A DNA stretch of 64,000 nucleotides from Butyricicoccus pullicaecorum. Its GTDB lineage: Bacteria > Bacillota > Clostridia > Oscillospirales > Butyricicoccaceae. Position numbers and translations under genes: made by a program. Shown here piece after piece: positions 17,077-26,384 of this stretch. The number at the start of each line of letters is the position of its first letter. Position 1 is the stretch's first letter. The stretch spans positions 62,001 to 126,000 of the forward strand of contig JAFBIW010000003.1 of NCBI GenBank assembly GCA_021531865.1, read 5' to 3'. The notes beneath the pieces are model-generated. The model searched no databases. It was not told the DNA's origin and saw only the letters and a program-made list of their open reading frames with translations.

Positions 17077-18711
17077 TTATATTTCAGTGATTGTGATATC
17101 AAATTCTTTCGCTTTGTTCAGGATCTCATCCGACCGCCCCGTGCCCTTGCGCCGTTTTGGCTGCTGCTCCTGACCATAAATCTTGAGTCGAACCGGATGT
17201 CCTGCAACTGCGGACGCAGCCTGTGTCAGCACATCCATCGTCGGCTGTGCTTTAGCCAGACCGGCCGTCACGTCGTCCTCACAGAAAACAAGCACGTTGT
17301 TTTCTTCCAGCTCCGCGCGCGATGAGATTTGCAGGCAGGTCAGCGCACCCATATTGATCTTTCCTGTGACCTGTTCGAGCACCTTGGGCCAGCCCGGCCA
17401 ATCGGGATTTTTCTTGGACGCGGGCTTTTCCTTGGGAACCGGCGCAGTCTGCCCAGTCTCCTCTACCGCCCAAGCAGGCGCGTCCTCGTCTCCGGGCGGA
17501 GGCGGCGCATCTGCATCACCGGGAGGCGGCGGGCCGTCGTCCGACACATGCGGAACGATTGCGACCGGCACACCGTGCCTGACCTTTTCTTCCAGTGCTT
17601 CGACACGTCCCGCGAGCGAGTCGTAGGCTTCGCCGCCCATCGTGCACAAACGAACCATGCACAGCTCAGCCTCAACGCGGCGGTTGCTTGCCGCCTTGAT
17701 CCGGCCGACCGCGTCCTGCAAAATACGGCTGTACGCAATCAGGGTCGCGGATGCAATCCCCTCTCCCAGTGTTTTCAGCTTGGAAACCGTATACGCCGGA
17801 GAGATCAGATTCGAAACGTCGCCGCGCGCGGTCTTGACCAGCAGCAGATCCCGGATCAGACCGAGCAGTTGATCGATCACACCGGCCAGATCCCGTCCGC
17901 CGTCGTAGGCCTGCCCGATCGCTTCGATCGCGCCTGCCAAGTCGGACGATTTGATGGACTGCATAAGCGCGGCCGCATCAGTCGCGCCCAGAATGCCAAG
18001 GCTTTTGGAGACGGCATCCTCGTCTACCACCGAACAGCCTGCGGTGCGGTCGAGCATGGAGAGCGCGTCGCGCATCGCACCGTCGGCCAGACGCGCGATC
18101 AGCTTTGCACCGCCCGGCGTCAGCTCGATCTGCTCGGCCGCCGCGATCTCGGTCAGCCGCGCCGCAATATCCTCCGGCGTAATCCGTCGGAAATCAAACC
18201 GCTGGCAGCGGGATAAAATCGTCGCCGGAACCCTATGGATCTCGGTGGTTGCCAGAATGAACATCACGTGTTCCGGTGGTTCCTCGAGCGTTTTGAGCAG
18301 CGCATTGAATGCGCCGGTCGAGAGCATATGCACCTCATCGATAATGAAGACCTTTTTTTGGACCGAAGCCGGCGCGTAGCGCACTTCGTCCCGAATCTCA
18401 CGGACGTTGTCCACGCCGTTGTTGGAGGCGGCGTCAATCTCGACCACGTCGATGACCGAGCCGTCCAAGATTCCCCGGCAGGCCGGGCACTCATTACAGG
18501 GATCGCCGTTGACCGGATGCTCACAGTTGACCGCGCGCGCCAAAATCTTTGCGCAGGTCGTTTTGCCGGTGCCGCGCGTACCGGTAAACAGATATGCGTG
18601 CGACAGACGGCCGCTCTGCATCTGCGCGCGCAGCGTGTCAGTAATGTGCTGCTGACCGATCACATCTGCAAAGCGAAGCGGACGCCACTTGCGGTAAAGC
18701 GCCTGATACAT
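17077..18711 (-). CDS. dnaX: DNA polymerase III gamma/tau subunit
   Basis: Clamp-loader ATPase, 544 residues. Walker A GTRGTGKTTCAK near 45, four zinc-binding cysteines (C64-C79 region, CEHP..CNECPAC), DEVH Walker B, SRC sensor (SRCQRFDFR), domain III and a proline-rich linker that contains a duplicated PPPPGD unit before a basic C-terminus. Domains IV/V are short, usual for Clostridia. I saw no A-rich slippery heptamer followed by an early stop, so no gamma-type frameshift is predicted. First gene of dnaX-ybaB-recR. Confidence 0.95.
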   Translation of the reverse strand: MYQALYRKWRPLRFADVIGQQHITDTLRAQMQSGRLSHAYLFTGTRGTGKTTCAKILARAVNCEHPVNGDPCNECPACRGILDGSVIDVVEIDAASNNGVDNVREIRDEVRYAPASVQKKVFIIDEVHMLSTGAFNALLKTLEEPPEHVMFILATTEIHRVPATILSRCQRFDFRRITPEDIAARLTEIAAAEQIELTPGGAKLIARLADGAMRDALSMLDRTAGCSVVDEDAVSKSLGILGATDAAALMQSIKSSDLAGAIEAIGQAYDGGRDLAGVIDQLLGLIRDLLLVKTARGDVSNLISPAYTVSKLKTLGEGIASATLIAYSRILQDAVGRIKAASNRRVEAELCMVRLCTMGGEAYDSLAGRVEALEEKVRHGVPVAIVPHVSDDGPPPPGDADAPPPPGDEDAPAWAVEETGQTAPVPKEKPASKKNPDWPGWPKVLEQVTGKINMGALTCLQISSRAELEENNVLVFCEDDVTAGLAKAQPTMDVLTQAASAVAGHPVRLKIYGQEQQPKRRKGTGRSDEILNKAKEFDITITEI

Positions 18712-18733
18712 CGCAGTCTCCTTTCACCAAATG

Positions 18734-18765
18734 AAAAAAATGGGCAGAGTATCGAATACCTGCCC
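18734..18765 (-). terminator. Terminator of the SRP RNA
   Basis: On the minus strand GGGCAG-GTAT pairs with ATAC-T-CTGCCC around TCG and runs into ATTTTTTT. It separates the SRP RNA from dnaX. Confidence 0.82.
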
Positions 18766-18795
18766 ACCTTTCCAAAGCCAGTTTGATTGTGTCAT

Positions 18796-19096
18796 GCAGC
18801 GCCCTGTAAGACCGCACACCGAAAGATCGAAACGAACGCCCGGACAGCCTTTTTAACAGATCGACTCAAAATCGGCAGCTCTGTGGCACACGCAGGGTTC
18901 TGTTTAATGCTGCTCGGTTCCCCGCCTGACATGGTTCACAGTCCCACGTTGCACAGTACCAATCTCTCATCATCGGCCTGTTAACTGCAAGCATCCAGCC
19001 GCCGCCCCTCCCGATCGGGATTCAGCCCTGCTATAGCGGATTGCAGGTTCAGGGCACCGCTACCGCCCCGCCTAGTGCGGCCTTACAGGACGCTGC
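18796..19096 (-). ncRNA. ffs: Signal recognition particle RNA, large bacterial type
   Basis: The minus strand carries the S-domain motif (ACCATGTCAGG, then GGGAACCGAGCAGCATTAA), which is the Ffh-binding helix 8. The two ends (GCAGCGTCCTGTAAGG and the complementary CTTACAGGGCGCTGC) pair to close a rod of about 300 nt with an Alu domain, as in Bacillus scRNA. It has a consensus promoter and its own terminator, and lies upstream of dnaX as in many Firmicutes. Exact ends are approximate. Confidence 0.92.
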
Positions 19097-19111
19097 ATCA
19101 CATGCTTAGAT

Positions 19112-19140
19112 ATTATACTATAAGTCTAACCAAAATTCAA
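19112..19140 (-). promoter_or_regulatory. Promoter of the SRP RNA
   Basis: Minus strand TTGAAT, 17-base spacer, TATAAT; the predicted start is about ten bases before the RNA. Confidence 0.85.
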
Positions 19141-19154
19141 GCCCCAACTTACAT

Positions 19155-21599
19155 TCAATCTGCATTTCCGCCGGGATCGCCCGTGATCAGGTCCTCCGGG
19201 AACGAAGGAATACCGGGTTCAGAGCCTTCTTCGTCCTCATCTCCTTCCCCGTCCTCCGATTCTGGATCATGACCGGTCAGAAAGTCGAAGAAGTGGCGGT
19301 CGCGGCAGACACCCAAAGAGCCGCCGGATACGACCACGTCGCCGGTGCCGACCGGATCGTTGGAGCCGGTGTAGCAGTAGCCCGCATCCTCAATACCGTT
19401 CGGAATATCGATCGGGAACATCCGCGTCAGATCGAGCTTAGCGACCGTCGAAGTGCTGTGGCAATTATCGCCCGCGAGCAGACCCGAGCTGGTGCAGATC
19501 GTGACATACTTGTGCAGGTTGCATTCCTCCTGCGGTTCGTCACCCTTCCAGAACCGGCCGGTCGAAACGCGGCTGCCGCGCGCATCGCTCTCGCACGCGC
19601 CGGTCGGCTCCATGCCGCTGTCCTCGCAGTAGCTTGCGCGGACAAAGTTGCTGTCGTCGCCCATGTCAAATTCGGCAGACGGCAGATCCTCGTGAATCCG
19701 GCGCATGACCGCAGTCCAAAGGGACAGCGCGGTGTTGCCCGAAATACCGTTGAGGTTATAGTTCTGATCATAGCCGAACCAGGTCGCACCGACATAATAC
19801 GGGGTCAGACCGCAGAACCAGACGTCGCATTTGGACGTGGTCGTACCGGTCTTACCGGCGGTCTCGATGCCGGGAATGCGCGCACGGGTAGCGGTACCGG
19901 ACGCAGTAACCTCCTTGAGACAGTCAAGCATATAATAAGCCGTCTTCTCATTCTTGAAGGCGTCGATTTCAACCGGATCGGTATAATCAATGATGATGTT
20001 GCCTTCGCTGTCTTCGACCTTGGAATAGGTACGCGAGCCGGAGAACTTGCCACCGTTGGCAAAGATCGTGTATCCGGTCGCCATTTCGCGGACGGTGACG
20101 CCGCGGGTCATGCCGCCGAGCGCGAGCGGCGCATAGTCGATATCCGAGTTTGTCAGATGGCTGAAGCCCAGTGTATCGGTCAGGAACGAGTACGACTTCT
20201 GCGTCGTGAGCATGTCCAGCACGCGGACAGCCACACAGTTGATCGACTGGGCGACCGCGTCACGCAGAACCATCTGGCCCTGATAGCGCCGGTTATCGTT
20301 TCGCGGCCACGGATTGTCGTTGTAAACCTTGAACGGCGCGTCGGTGATCGCCGAATACGGCGTGATCAAGTCGTTGTCCATCGCAGGGCCATAGACCGCA
20401 AGCGGCTTGATTGAAGAACCGGGCTGGCGGGTGGACATGGTCGCGCGGTTGATCAGCAGGCTGCCTTCCTTTTCGCCGCGGCCGCCGACCAGACCGACGA
20501 TATTGCCCTTTTTGTCGCAGACGACCATAGCGCTCTGCGGCTTGACGCCGTTTTTGGACGCGTTCGGGAAGTTGGCCTCGTTGGTGTAAACGTCGTCCAT
20601 CGCTTCCTGCACCTTCAGGTCGATCGTCGCATAGATTTTTAGACCGCCCGACATGACGCGGGACTTTGCAAGGTCGCGGGAAATGTGCTGGGTCTCGACC
20701 AGATCATCGGTCAACTCGTCGATGATGGCCTCGGTGAACCAGGAGTACGGCTCACTGTTCTGCTGCTTGTATTCATCGGACTTATAGACCAGTTCTGTGT
20801 TCAGCGCCTGCTGATACTCCGCCTCGGTGATAAAGCCCTGATCCTTCATTTTACCAAGCACGTTTTCCTGACGTTCCTTGACATTGTCCGGATTGCGGAA
20901 CGGATTGTACCGGGTCGGCGCATTCGGGATCGAAGCCAGAACAGCGCACTCCGCCAAATTCAGATCCTTCAGATCCTTGCCGAAATAGGTCATCGCCGCA
21001 ACCTTAACGCCGGCGGCGCGGTTGCCGTACGGGATCGTATTGAGATACATTTCGAGGATCTGATCCTTGGCGGTATCGCCCAGATTCTTTTCCAGCCGCA
21101 GCGCCTGAAAGATCTCATTGATCTTACGCTTGACCGACTTGTCGTTATTGCCGGTCAGGTTTTTAATGAGCTGCTGGGTCAGCGTCGAACCGCCGCCGTC
21201 GTCGCTGCCGGTGATGAAACCCTTGACCGCGCTCGCGGTACGGAGCCAGTCAACGCCGTTGTGAGAGTAAAATCGCTTATCCTCAATGGCGATGACCGCG
21301 TTGCGGAGATCCTCCGGAATCTCTTCCAGATCGACCCAAAGGCGGTTGACGTCGCCTTCGAGTGTCTCATATTCCTCATATTCCCCGGTATCCGGGTCCT
21401 TTGCATAGATGATCGTGGTCTTGGCCAGATCCTTGCTGTAAGAGGATACGTCGATATTCGCATTGGGGGCGACATATACGCCAATGTAAAACGCCAGCGC
21501 AAGGCCGCACAGACATGCCGTCACAATGCCGATCAGGATGATCGCCAGCAAAGTGAGCATAATGGCGCGTGGGATGACGCTTCTCTTTCGTTTTGCCAT
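19155..21599 (-). CDS. Class A penicillin-binding protein (PBP1A family)
   Basis: Bifunctional glycosyltransferase/transpeptidase that polymerises and crosslinks peptidoglycan. 814 residues: a basic N-terminus, one membrane anchor (about 12-42), a glycosyltransferase domain with EDKRFYSHNGVD and the GGSTLTQQLIKNL motif, then a transpeptidase domain with the catalytic STRQPGSSIKP (SxxK), SIN and KTGTT motifs. The C-terminus ends in an acidic, low-complexity tail (SEDGEGDEDEEGSEPG). Its own promoter lies at 21690-21719. Confidence 0.95.
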   Translation of the reverse strand: MAKRKRSVIPRAIMLTLLAIILIGIVTACLCGLALAFYIGVYVAPNANIDVSSYSKDLAKTTIIYAKDPDTGEYEEYETLEGDVNRLWVDLEEIPEDLRNAVIAIEDKRFYSHNGVDWLRTASAVKGFITGSDDGGGSTLTQQLIKNLTGNNDKSVKRKINEIFQALRLEKNLGDTAKDQILEMYLNTIPYGNRAAGVKVAAMTYFGKDLKDLNLAECAVLASIPNAPTRYNPFRNPDNVKERQENVLGKMKDQGFITEAEYQQALNTELVYKSDEYKQQNSEPYSWFTEAIIDELTDDLVETQHISRDLAKSRVMSGGLKIYATIDLKVQEAMDDVYTNEANFPNASKNGVKPQSAMVVCDKKGNIVGLVGGRGEKEGSLLINRATMSTRQPGSSIKPLAVYGPAMDNDLITPYSAITDAPFKVYNDNPWPRNDNRRYQGQMVLRDAVAQSINCVAVRVLDMLTTQKSYSFLTDTLGFSHLTNSDIDYAPLALGGMTRGVTVREMATGYTIFANGGKFSGSRTYSKVEDSEGNIIIDYTDPVEIDAFKNEKTAYYMLDCLKEVTASGTATRARIPGIETAGKTGTTTSKCDVWFCGLTPYYVGATWFGYDQNYNLNGISGNTALSLWTAVMRRIHEDLPSAEFDMGDDSNFVRASYCEDSGMEPTGACESDARGSRVSTGRFWKGDEPQEECNLHKYVTICTSSGLLAGDNCHSTSTVAKLDLTRMFPIDIPNGIEDAGYCYTGSNDPVGTGDVVVSGGSLGVCRDRHFFDFLTGHDPESEDGEGDEDEEGSEPGIPSFPEDLITGDPGGNAD

Positions 21600-21689
21600 G
21601 TTTTTGATATGCCTCCTTTTGCCTGGGCAGGCGGACTGCCGCGCGATCTTCCGTGAGCCGAAAGGCGCGCACAGTCCATAGACTTTAAT

Positions 21690-21719
21690 ATTATAACATG
21701 CTTTTCAAAATAATGCCAA
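21690..21719 (-). promoter_or_regulatory. Promoter of the class A PBP gene
   Basis: Minus strand TTGGCA, 18-base spacer, TATAAT, about 90 bases before the gene. Confidence 0.7.
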
Positions 21720-21800
21720 TATTTTTATCATTCATGTATAATTCGCGGTCGGAAACTCCATACTTTGCATATGATCTGATCATTTGGGAGGGATGCGTCC

Positions 21801-22133
21801 ATGCTGTCCAGAATCCGCAATTCACTTTATAATATTATGGTACTCGGCCTGACTCTGGGCGCGGTGATACTGCTGCTGCTCACCCTGCTTCTGCCGCGGC
21901 CGGAAAAGCAGGCGGCCGTGCCTGTGCAGTCAGAAACCTCCGCCGCGCAGTATCTGGCACGAACGTCCGGCAGCCGGGTCGTGATCTACCGCACCGGCCG
22001 GAGCGAACCGGTCATGGTGACCGAGATCGATGTGCGCACCCTGCCGGACGCCGATCAGGAAGCGCTTGCGCATGGGATCGAGCTGGCAGACGCGACAGCG
22101 CTGGCTCATCTGCTCGAGGATTATGACGGCTGA
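21801..22133 (+). CDS. Membrane-anchored small protein, BofC-like at best
   Basis: 110 residues: an N-terminal hydrophobic anchor (about 10-33), a short linker and a soluble C-terminal half with RVVIYRTG followed by DVRTLPDADQEALAHGI. The C-terminal pattern, ending in a conserved acidic LLEDYDG, resembles the small BofC-type C-terminal domain seen next to sporulation genes in Clostridia; this is tentative. GGGAGG precedes the ATG. A PdaA-type deacetylase follows 68 bases later in the same direction, so a sporulation role is plausible. Confidence 0.7.
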   Translation: MLSRIRNSLYNIMVLGLTLGAVILLLLTLLLPRPEKQAAVPVQSETSAAQYLARTSGSRVVIYRTGRSEPVMVTEIDVRTLPDADQEALAHGIELADATALAHLLEDYDG

Positions 22134-22201
22134 TCCGGACATACCGTTTCCCTTCTCTGCATAGATATGGGATAACAGCATGGGAAGGCGGTGTATCAAT
22201 T

Positions 22202-23023
22202 TTGCTTCATCAATTCTGGAAACGCCGGACGCTGCCGCTCGTCGCGCTGCTGCTCGTTCTGGGCGCGCTGGCCGGCGGCACAGCGATCTATCAAACAGTA
22301 TCCCAACCCGAAACTGTTGCTGCGGCAGCGACGACCGATTGGGGACTCTCCTTTCAAACCGAGGGACAGCCGCCGATCGGCAACGCCTCTCCAGAGGCGC
22401 TGCGGGAGCTGGGCGCGCGCTTTCTGGGTGATCCGTCCCAGCCGGTCATTTACATCACATTCGATGCGGGCTTTGAAAACGGCAACACAGCGCCCATTCT
22501 GGACGCATTGAAAAAACACAATGCGCCCGCCGCATTCTTTCTGGTCGGCAACTATCTCGACACGGCACCCGAGCTGGTCAAGCGCATGGTAGCCGAAGGG
22601 CATGTCGTCGGCAATCACACGATGACCCATCCGGATATGTCCAAAATTTCCGATCTGGACGCCTTTCGAACCGAGCTGACCGGCCTGGAGGATAAATTCC
22701 GTGAGATCACAGGCGAGGAGCTGCCCAAATTTTACCGTCCGCCGCAGGGAAAATTCAGCGAGGAAAACCTCCGGCAGGCGCAGTCGCTCGGATACACGAC
22801 CGTGTTCTGGTCGCTGGCTTATGTCGATTGGTACGCCGACCGTCAGCCCACGCCCGAACAGGCCTTTGCAAAGCTGATCCCGCGGATCCACAACGGCGCG
22901 ATCGTCCTGCTGCATTCAACCTCCGCGACAAACGCGGCCATTCTCGATGAGCTGCTGACCCGCTGGGAGGAAGCCGGATATACCTTCGGCAGTCTGACCG
23001 ATCTGGCCCTGACAGATCATTAG
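22202..23023 (+). CDS. pdaA: Delta-lactam-type polysaccharide deacetylase (PdaA-like)
   Basis: Peptidoglycan N-acetylmuramic acid deacetylase of the family that makes muramic delta-lactam in spore cortex. 273 residues with an N-terminal membrane anchor/signal (about 8-30) and a NodB domain: FDAGFENGNT (catalytic Asp), AAFFLVGNYL, the metal motif GNHTMTHP, RPPQGKFSE and a late LLHS. The GFENG variant and FWSLAYVDW segment favour PdaA over PdaB. The start is TTG at 22202 with AAGGCGG upstream, so the exact start is uncertain. Confidence 0.88.
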   Translation: MLHQFWKRRTLPLVALLLVLGALAGGTAIYQTVSQPETVAAAATTDWGLSFQTEGQPPIGNASPEALRELGARFLGDPSQPVIYITFDAGFENGNTAPILDALKKHNAPAAFFLVGNYLDTAPELVKRMVAEGHVVGNHTMTHPDMSKISDLDAFRTELTGLEDKFREITGEELPKFYRPPQGKFSEENLRQAQSLGYTTVFWSLAYVDWYADRQPTPEQAFAKLIPRIHNGAIVLLHSTSATNAAILDELLTRWEEAGYTFGSLTDLALTDH

Positions 23024-23072
23024 ACGAGCGGATATACGGAAACGTTCCCTTTTCCGATTCACAAGATAATGG

Positions 23073-23099
23073 AAAACCCGCCTGTGCAGGCGGGTTTTT
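23073..23099. terminator. Bidirectional terminator between pdaA and the DAHP synthase gene
   Basis: AAAACCCGCCTG-TG-CAGGCGGGTTTT, flanked by A- and T-runs between convergent genes. Confidence 0.92.
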
Positions 23100-23116
23100 C
23101 GGCTGTGTAGGTTATT

Positions 23117-24145
23117 TTAGTTCTGCGGACAGGTCTGCAGCTCCTTGCCCTCGAACGCAACGCGGCGCGTCACGTCCCCCATAACATCTTCAAACATCGG
23201 GATATTCAGGGACTGTGCGCCGTCGCAGAGCGCCTTCTTCGGGTTGTTGTGCACCTCGATCATCAGACCGTCCGCACCTGCGGCGATTGCCGCACGGGAA
23301 AGCGGACCGACCATATCGCGGCGGCCTGCGGCATGGCTGGGATCAATGATGATCGGCAGATGGGTCATCATCTTGACCAGCGGTACGGCGGAGATATCAA
23401 GGTTGTTGCGGATCATAGTCTCAAACGTGCGGATGCCGCGCTCACAGAGCATGACGTTGGTATTGCCGCCCGCGAAGATGTACTCGGCAGCCATGAGGAA
23501 CTCCTCCATGGTGGCGGACAGGCCGCGCTTGAGCAGGATCGGCTTGTTGCTGCGGCCGAGCTCCTTGAGCAGCATAAAGTTCTGCATATTGCGCGCGCCC
23601 AACTGAATAATATCAACATCAGCGAACAGATCAAGATGCTTTTCGCTCATGATCTCGGTCACGATCGGCAGGCCGGTCTGACGCTTGGCTTCGAGCAACA
23701 GCTTGAGACCCTCGGCCTCCATGCCCTGAAAGGAATACGGGCTGGTACGCGGCTTGAACGCGCCGCCGCGCAGGAAGGAAGCGCCCGCCTTCTTGACCGC
23801 TTCGGCAACCTCGAGAATCTGATCCTCGTTTTCAACCGAGCACGGGCCGGCGAAGACGTTGAAATACCCCTCACCGATCTTGCGTCCCGCGACCTCAAGA
23901 ATGGTGTTTTCAGGATGCATCTTGCGGTTGACTGCCTTGAACGGCTCGGTGACACGCTGTACGCGCTCAACCAGATCATAGGCCATGATGTCGCTTTCGT
24001 CGATACGTGAGGTATCGCCCATCAGGCCGATAATGGTGGTGGAAGAGCCCTCCGAATAGTTGGTATTCAGCCCCATATCATGGAAATGCTGAAGCAAACG
24101 CTCGACGCGCTCCTTGTCAGGATGCGGCTTTAATACGACAATCAT
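23117..24145 (-). CDS. aroF: 3-deoxy-7-phosphoheptulonate synthase
   Basis: First step of the shikimate pathway: joins phosphoenolpyruvate and erythrose 4-phosphate. 342 residues of the type I-beta class: an N-terminal ferredoxin-like domain of about 70 residues (MIVVLKPHPDKERVERLL) as in Thermotoga, which mediates aromatic feedback there, then the TIM barrel with GPCSVE, KPRTSPYSFQG and the metal-binding DPSHAAG. It has its own promoter and no T-box. With the trp operon 2.5 kb away it forms the local aromatic set. Confidence 0.95.
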   Translation of the reverse strand: MIVVLKPHPDKERVERLLQHFHDMGLNTNYSEGSSTTIIGLMGDTSRIDESDIMAYDLVERVQRVTEPFKAVNRKMHPENTILEVAGRKIGEGYFNVFAGPCSVENEDQILEVAEAVKKAGASFLRGGAFKPRTSPYSFQGMEAEGLKLLLEAKRQTGLPIVTEIMSEKHLDLFADVDIIQLGARNMQNFMLLKELGRSNKPILLKRGLSATMEEFLMAAEYIFAGGNTNVMLCERGIRTFETMIRNNLDISAVPLVKMMTHLPIIIDPSHAAGRRDMVGPLSRAAIAAGADGLMIEVHNNPKKALCDGAQSLNIPMFEDVMGDVTRRVAFEGKELQTCPQN

Positions 24146-24188
24146 GTGTTATAATTCCTTTCCACTGAAAAATTGTTTACCGAAGCAA

Positions 24189-24216
24189 ATTATAACACAT
24201 TAGCAACGAAAAGCAA
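24189..24216 (-). promoter_or_regulatory. Promoter of the DAHP synthase gene
   Basis: Minus strand TTGCTT, 16-base spacer, TATAAT, 44 bases before the ATG. Confidence 0.7.
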
Positions 24217-24236
24217 GAGCGTCGCAAAAATTCCAA

Positions 24237-24938
24237 TTATCCATTTCGCTGAAATTTCTCGTATTGAATTCGCACCATTTTGCAAAATTCATCCCAGCGA
24301 CCTTCGTTAATCAGCCGGGCCGGACAGATTTTGCCGGAGAAATCCTGATGCTTGCGCAGATCGTCCGGCGTCAGCCCGTGCCGCCAGAGCAGATATGCGG
24401 CCAGCTCCGCGCCGTTTTCCAGCGTTTTCTCATAGTCATTGTCCGCCGCGACGCACAGCTCAACGCCGATGCCACAGGCGTTGCCACCGTCCGGCTCCAT
24501 GCCGTCGCCCGCGTGATAGGCCGGTTCCTCGTCCGGGATATGATGGTACGCCTCGTGATCGTCGACGGTATAGTGCCAGGAGAGCTTCTCGGTCAGCGCA
24601 TTCTGATGAATGAATTCATTGTGCCGTTCGGCATTCGCGCCCGCCGCAAAGTTATCCGTCTCGTGAATGACGACGTATTTGATCGTGCGCGCTCCGCCCG
24701 GCCGACCGACGGCCTCGGGATCTACAAGACTTTCGTGAACGGGCAGATCACCCGCGTAAGTAATGGGATCGCTGTTTGTCTCCAGCAGTGCAAGCCGCTC
24801 TCCAAAAAATATGGCGCGCACACCCAAGCCCACGCCGAAAAGCAGCAAAAGCACAGCCGCAAGAAGCAGAAGCGGCCGAAAATTAGGCCGTCTGCGCCGC
24901 TTCCTCGCGCGCTGTGCACGATATGAAATCACTTTCAT
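24237..24938 (-). CDS. N-acetylmuramoyl-L-alanine amidase (Amidase_2), membrane anchored
   Basis: Cell-wall hydrolase of 233 residues. A very basic N-terminus (RAQRARKRRRRP) precedes one membrane segment (about 19-42), then a zinc amidase domain of the T7 lysozyme type: YVVIHETDN, SWHYTVDDHEAYHHIP and AYHAGDG with zinc histidines, later CGIGVELC. The ATG at 24938 is chosen because GGTGGAG precedes it and the anchor follows; the longer open frame upstream has no such site. Probably acts in remodelling at the cell surface; the substrate side is inferred from the anchor orientation. Confidence 0.9.
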   Translation of the reverse strand: MKVISYRAQRARKRRRRPNFRPLLLLAAVLLLLFGVGLGVRAIFFGERLALLETNSDPITYAGDLPVHESLVDPEAVGRPGGARTIKYVVIHETDNFAAGANAERHNEFIHQNALTEKLSWHYTVDDHEAYHHIPDEEPAYHAGDGMEPDGGNACGIGVELCVAADNDYEKTLENGAELAAYLLWRHGLTPDDLRKHQDFSGKICPARLINEGRWDEFCKMVRIQYEKFQRNG

Positions 24939-25159
24939 AGTTGTTTCTCCACCTCTGTTCTTTTTTATTCTACTACAGAGAGCCTGACGGATGCAAACCG
25001 GTTGCTTTAAATTTTTTGTAAATTCCTGTCGCTGCGCGATTGTTTTCGAATTTCGGCAGAAAATCCACTCTTTACATGAATGAATGCAGAATAAAGTATG
25101 TGGATTCATGACAAGCACCGAAATGCCGCAAATTTTTCGGAAACTTTTGCTCACAGTCC

Positions 25160-25189
25160 TTGTGATTCATGGGTAACTTGGTGTATAAT
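25160..25189 (+). promoter_or_regulatory. Promoter of pta
   Basis: TTGTGA, 18-base spacer, TATAAT, 36 bases before the pta ATG. Confidence 0.7.
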
Positions 25190-25225
25190 ACATACAAGTG
25201 AGTTCTAAGGAGGTAATTTGGAACT

Positions 25226-26197
25226 ATGTTAGAAAATCTGATTGCTACGCTGAAAGCAGATCCCCGTACCATCGTATTCACCGAAGGCCCCGATCCCCGT
25301 ATTCTGGAGGCCGCTTCCCGCCTGAAGAAGGACAATATCCTGTCCTCGATTCTGGTCGGCAACGTGGATGAAGTAAAGGCTGCCGCCGCAAAGGGCGGTT
25401 TTGATATCGAAGGCATCGAGATCATCGACCCTGAGACCTACTCCGAAATGGACGCGATGGTCGAGAAGATGGTCGAGCTGCGCAAGGGCAAGATGTCCGC
25501 TGAGGACTGCCGCAAGGCGCTCTCCAAGGGCAACTACTTCGGCACCATGCTGGTCAAGATGGGCAAGGCTGACGCCCTGCTGGGCGGCGCTACTTATTCC
25601 ACCGCAGATACCGTTCGTCCCGCACTCCAGCTCATCAAGACCAAGCCGGGCAACAAGATCGTATCTTCCTGCTTCATTCTCAACCGCGAGACCGAAAACG
25701 GCGCGGATATGTATGCAATGGGCGACTGCGCGATCAACATCAACCCGGGCGAGGATGATCTGGTCGAAATCGCCATCGAGACCGCGCGTACCGCGAAGGC
25801 GTTCGGCATCGATCCCAAGGTTGCCATGCTGTCCTACTCCACGCTGGGCTCCGGCAAGGGCGAGACTGTTGACATGATGCGCAACGCGACCGCCAAGGTC
25901 AAGGAAGCTGCGCCCGATCTGGCCGTAGACGGCGAACTCCAGTTCGACGCGGCCTTCTCTCCGGTCGTTGCGCAGACCAAGTGCAAGGGCTCTCCGGTTG
26001 CCGGTCAGGCCAACACCTTCATCTTCCCCGACATCAACGCCGGCAACATCGGCTACAAGATCGCACAGCGTCTTGGCGGCTTTGAGGCATTCGGCCCCAT
26101 CCTCCAGGGTCTGAACGCGCCGATCAACGATCTGTCCCGCGGCTGCAACGCGGACGAGGTCTACAAGATGGCCATCATTACCGCTGGCCTGAAATAA
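25226..26197 (+). CDS. pta: Phosphate acetyltransferase
   Basis: Converts acetyl-CoA and phosphate to acetyl phosphate in fermentative acetate formation. 323 residues, usual for the short Pta of Firmicutes: N-terminal FTEGPDPRILEAA, central ADALLGGATYSTADTVRPALQ split around GGATYSTADTVRP, SCFIL and the C-terminal FPDINAGNIGYKIAQR. AAGGAGG precedes the ATG. No acetate kinase lies beside it; a strong terminator follows at once. A phosphate butyryltransferase reading is less likely because of the TVRPALQ signature. Confidence 0.94.
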   Translation: MLENLIATLKADPRTIVFTEGPDPRILEAASRLKKDNILSSILVGNVDEVKAAAAKGGFDIEGIEIIDPETYSEMDAMVEKMVELRKGKMSAEDCRKALSKGNYFGTMLVKMGKADALLGGATYSTADTVRPALQLIKTKPGNKIVSSCFILNRETENGADMYAMGDCAININPGEDDLVEIAIETARTAKAFGIDPKVAMLSYSTLGSGKGETVDMMRNATAKVKEAAPDLAVDGELQFDAAFSPVVAQTKCKGSPVAGQANTFIFPDINAGNIGYKIAQRLGGFEAFGPILQGLNAPINDLSRGCNADEVYKMAIITAGLK

Positions 26198-26212
26198 AGC
26201 ATGTTGCGCTTC

Positions 26213-26248
26213 AAAGGGCGCCGGCTCCGACCGGCGTCCTTTTTTTTG
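26213..26248 (+). terminator. Terminator of pta
   Basis: AAGGGCGCCGG pairs with CCGGCGTCCTT (one G-T pair) and runs into T8. Confidence 0.9.
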
Positions 26249-26320
26249 CCCGTACTTCTATTCTATGTGCCCCGCTGTCGGGCTGATATCCAAACAGAGA
26301 AAAAAATTTTGCAATCACAC

Positions 26321-26348
26321 TTTACAAGAGAAAAAGAAGGAGTAATAT
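26321..26348 (+). promoter_or_regulatory. Promoter of the trp operon
   Basis: TTTACA, 16-base spacer, TAATAT, upstream of the Trp T-box leader in an AT-rich stretch. Confidence 0.6.
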
Positions 26349-26384
26349 TTTCTCATAAAGTTCAACTCAATGTTGTATTAGCAA

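Noticed and set aside
17250-17500. dnaX programmed frameshift site giving gamma
   Set aside because: No A-rich heptamer followed by an early stop in the -1 frame could be seen.
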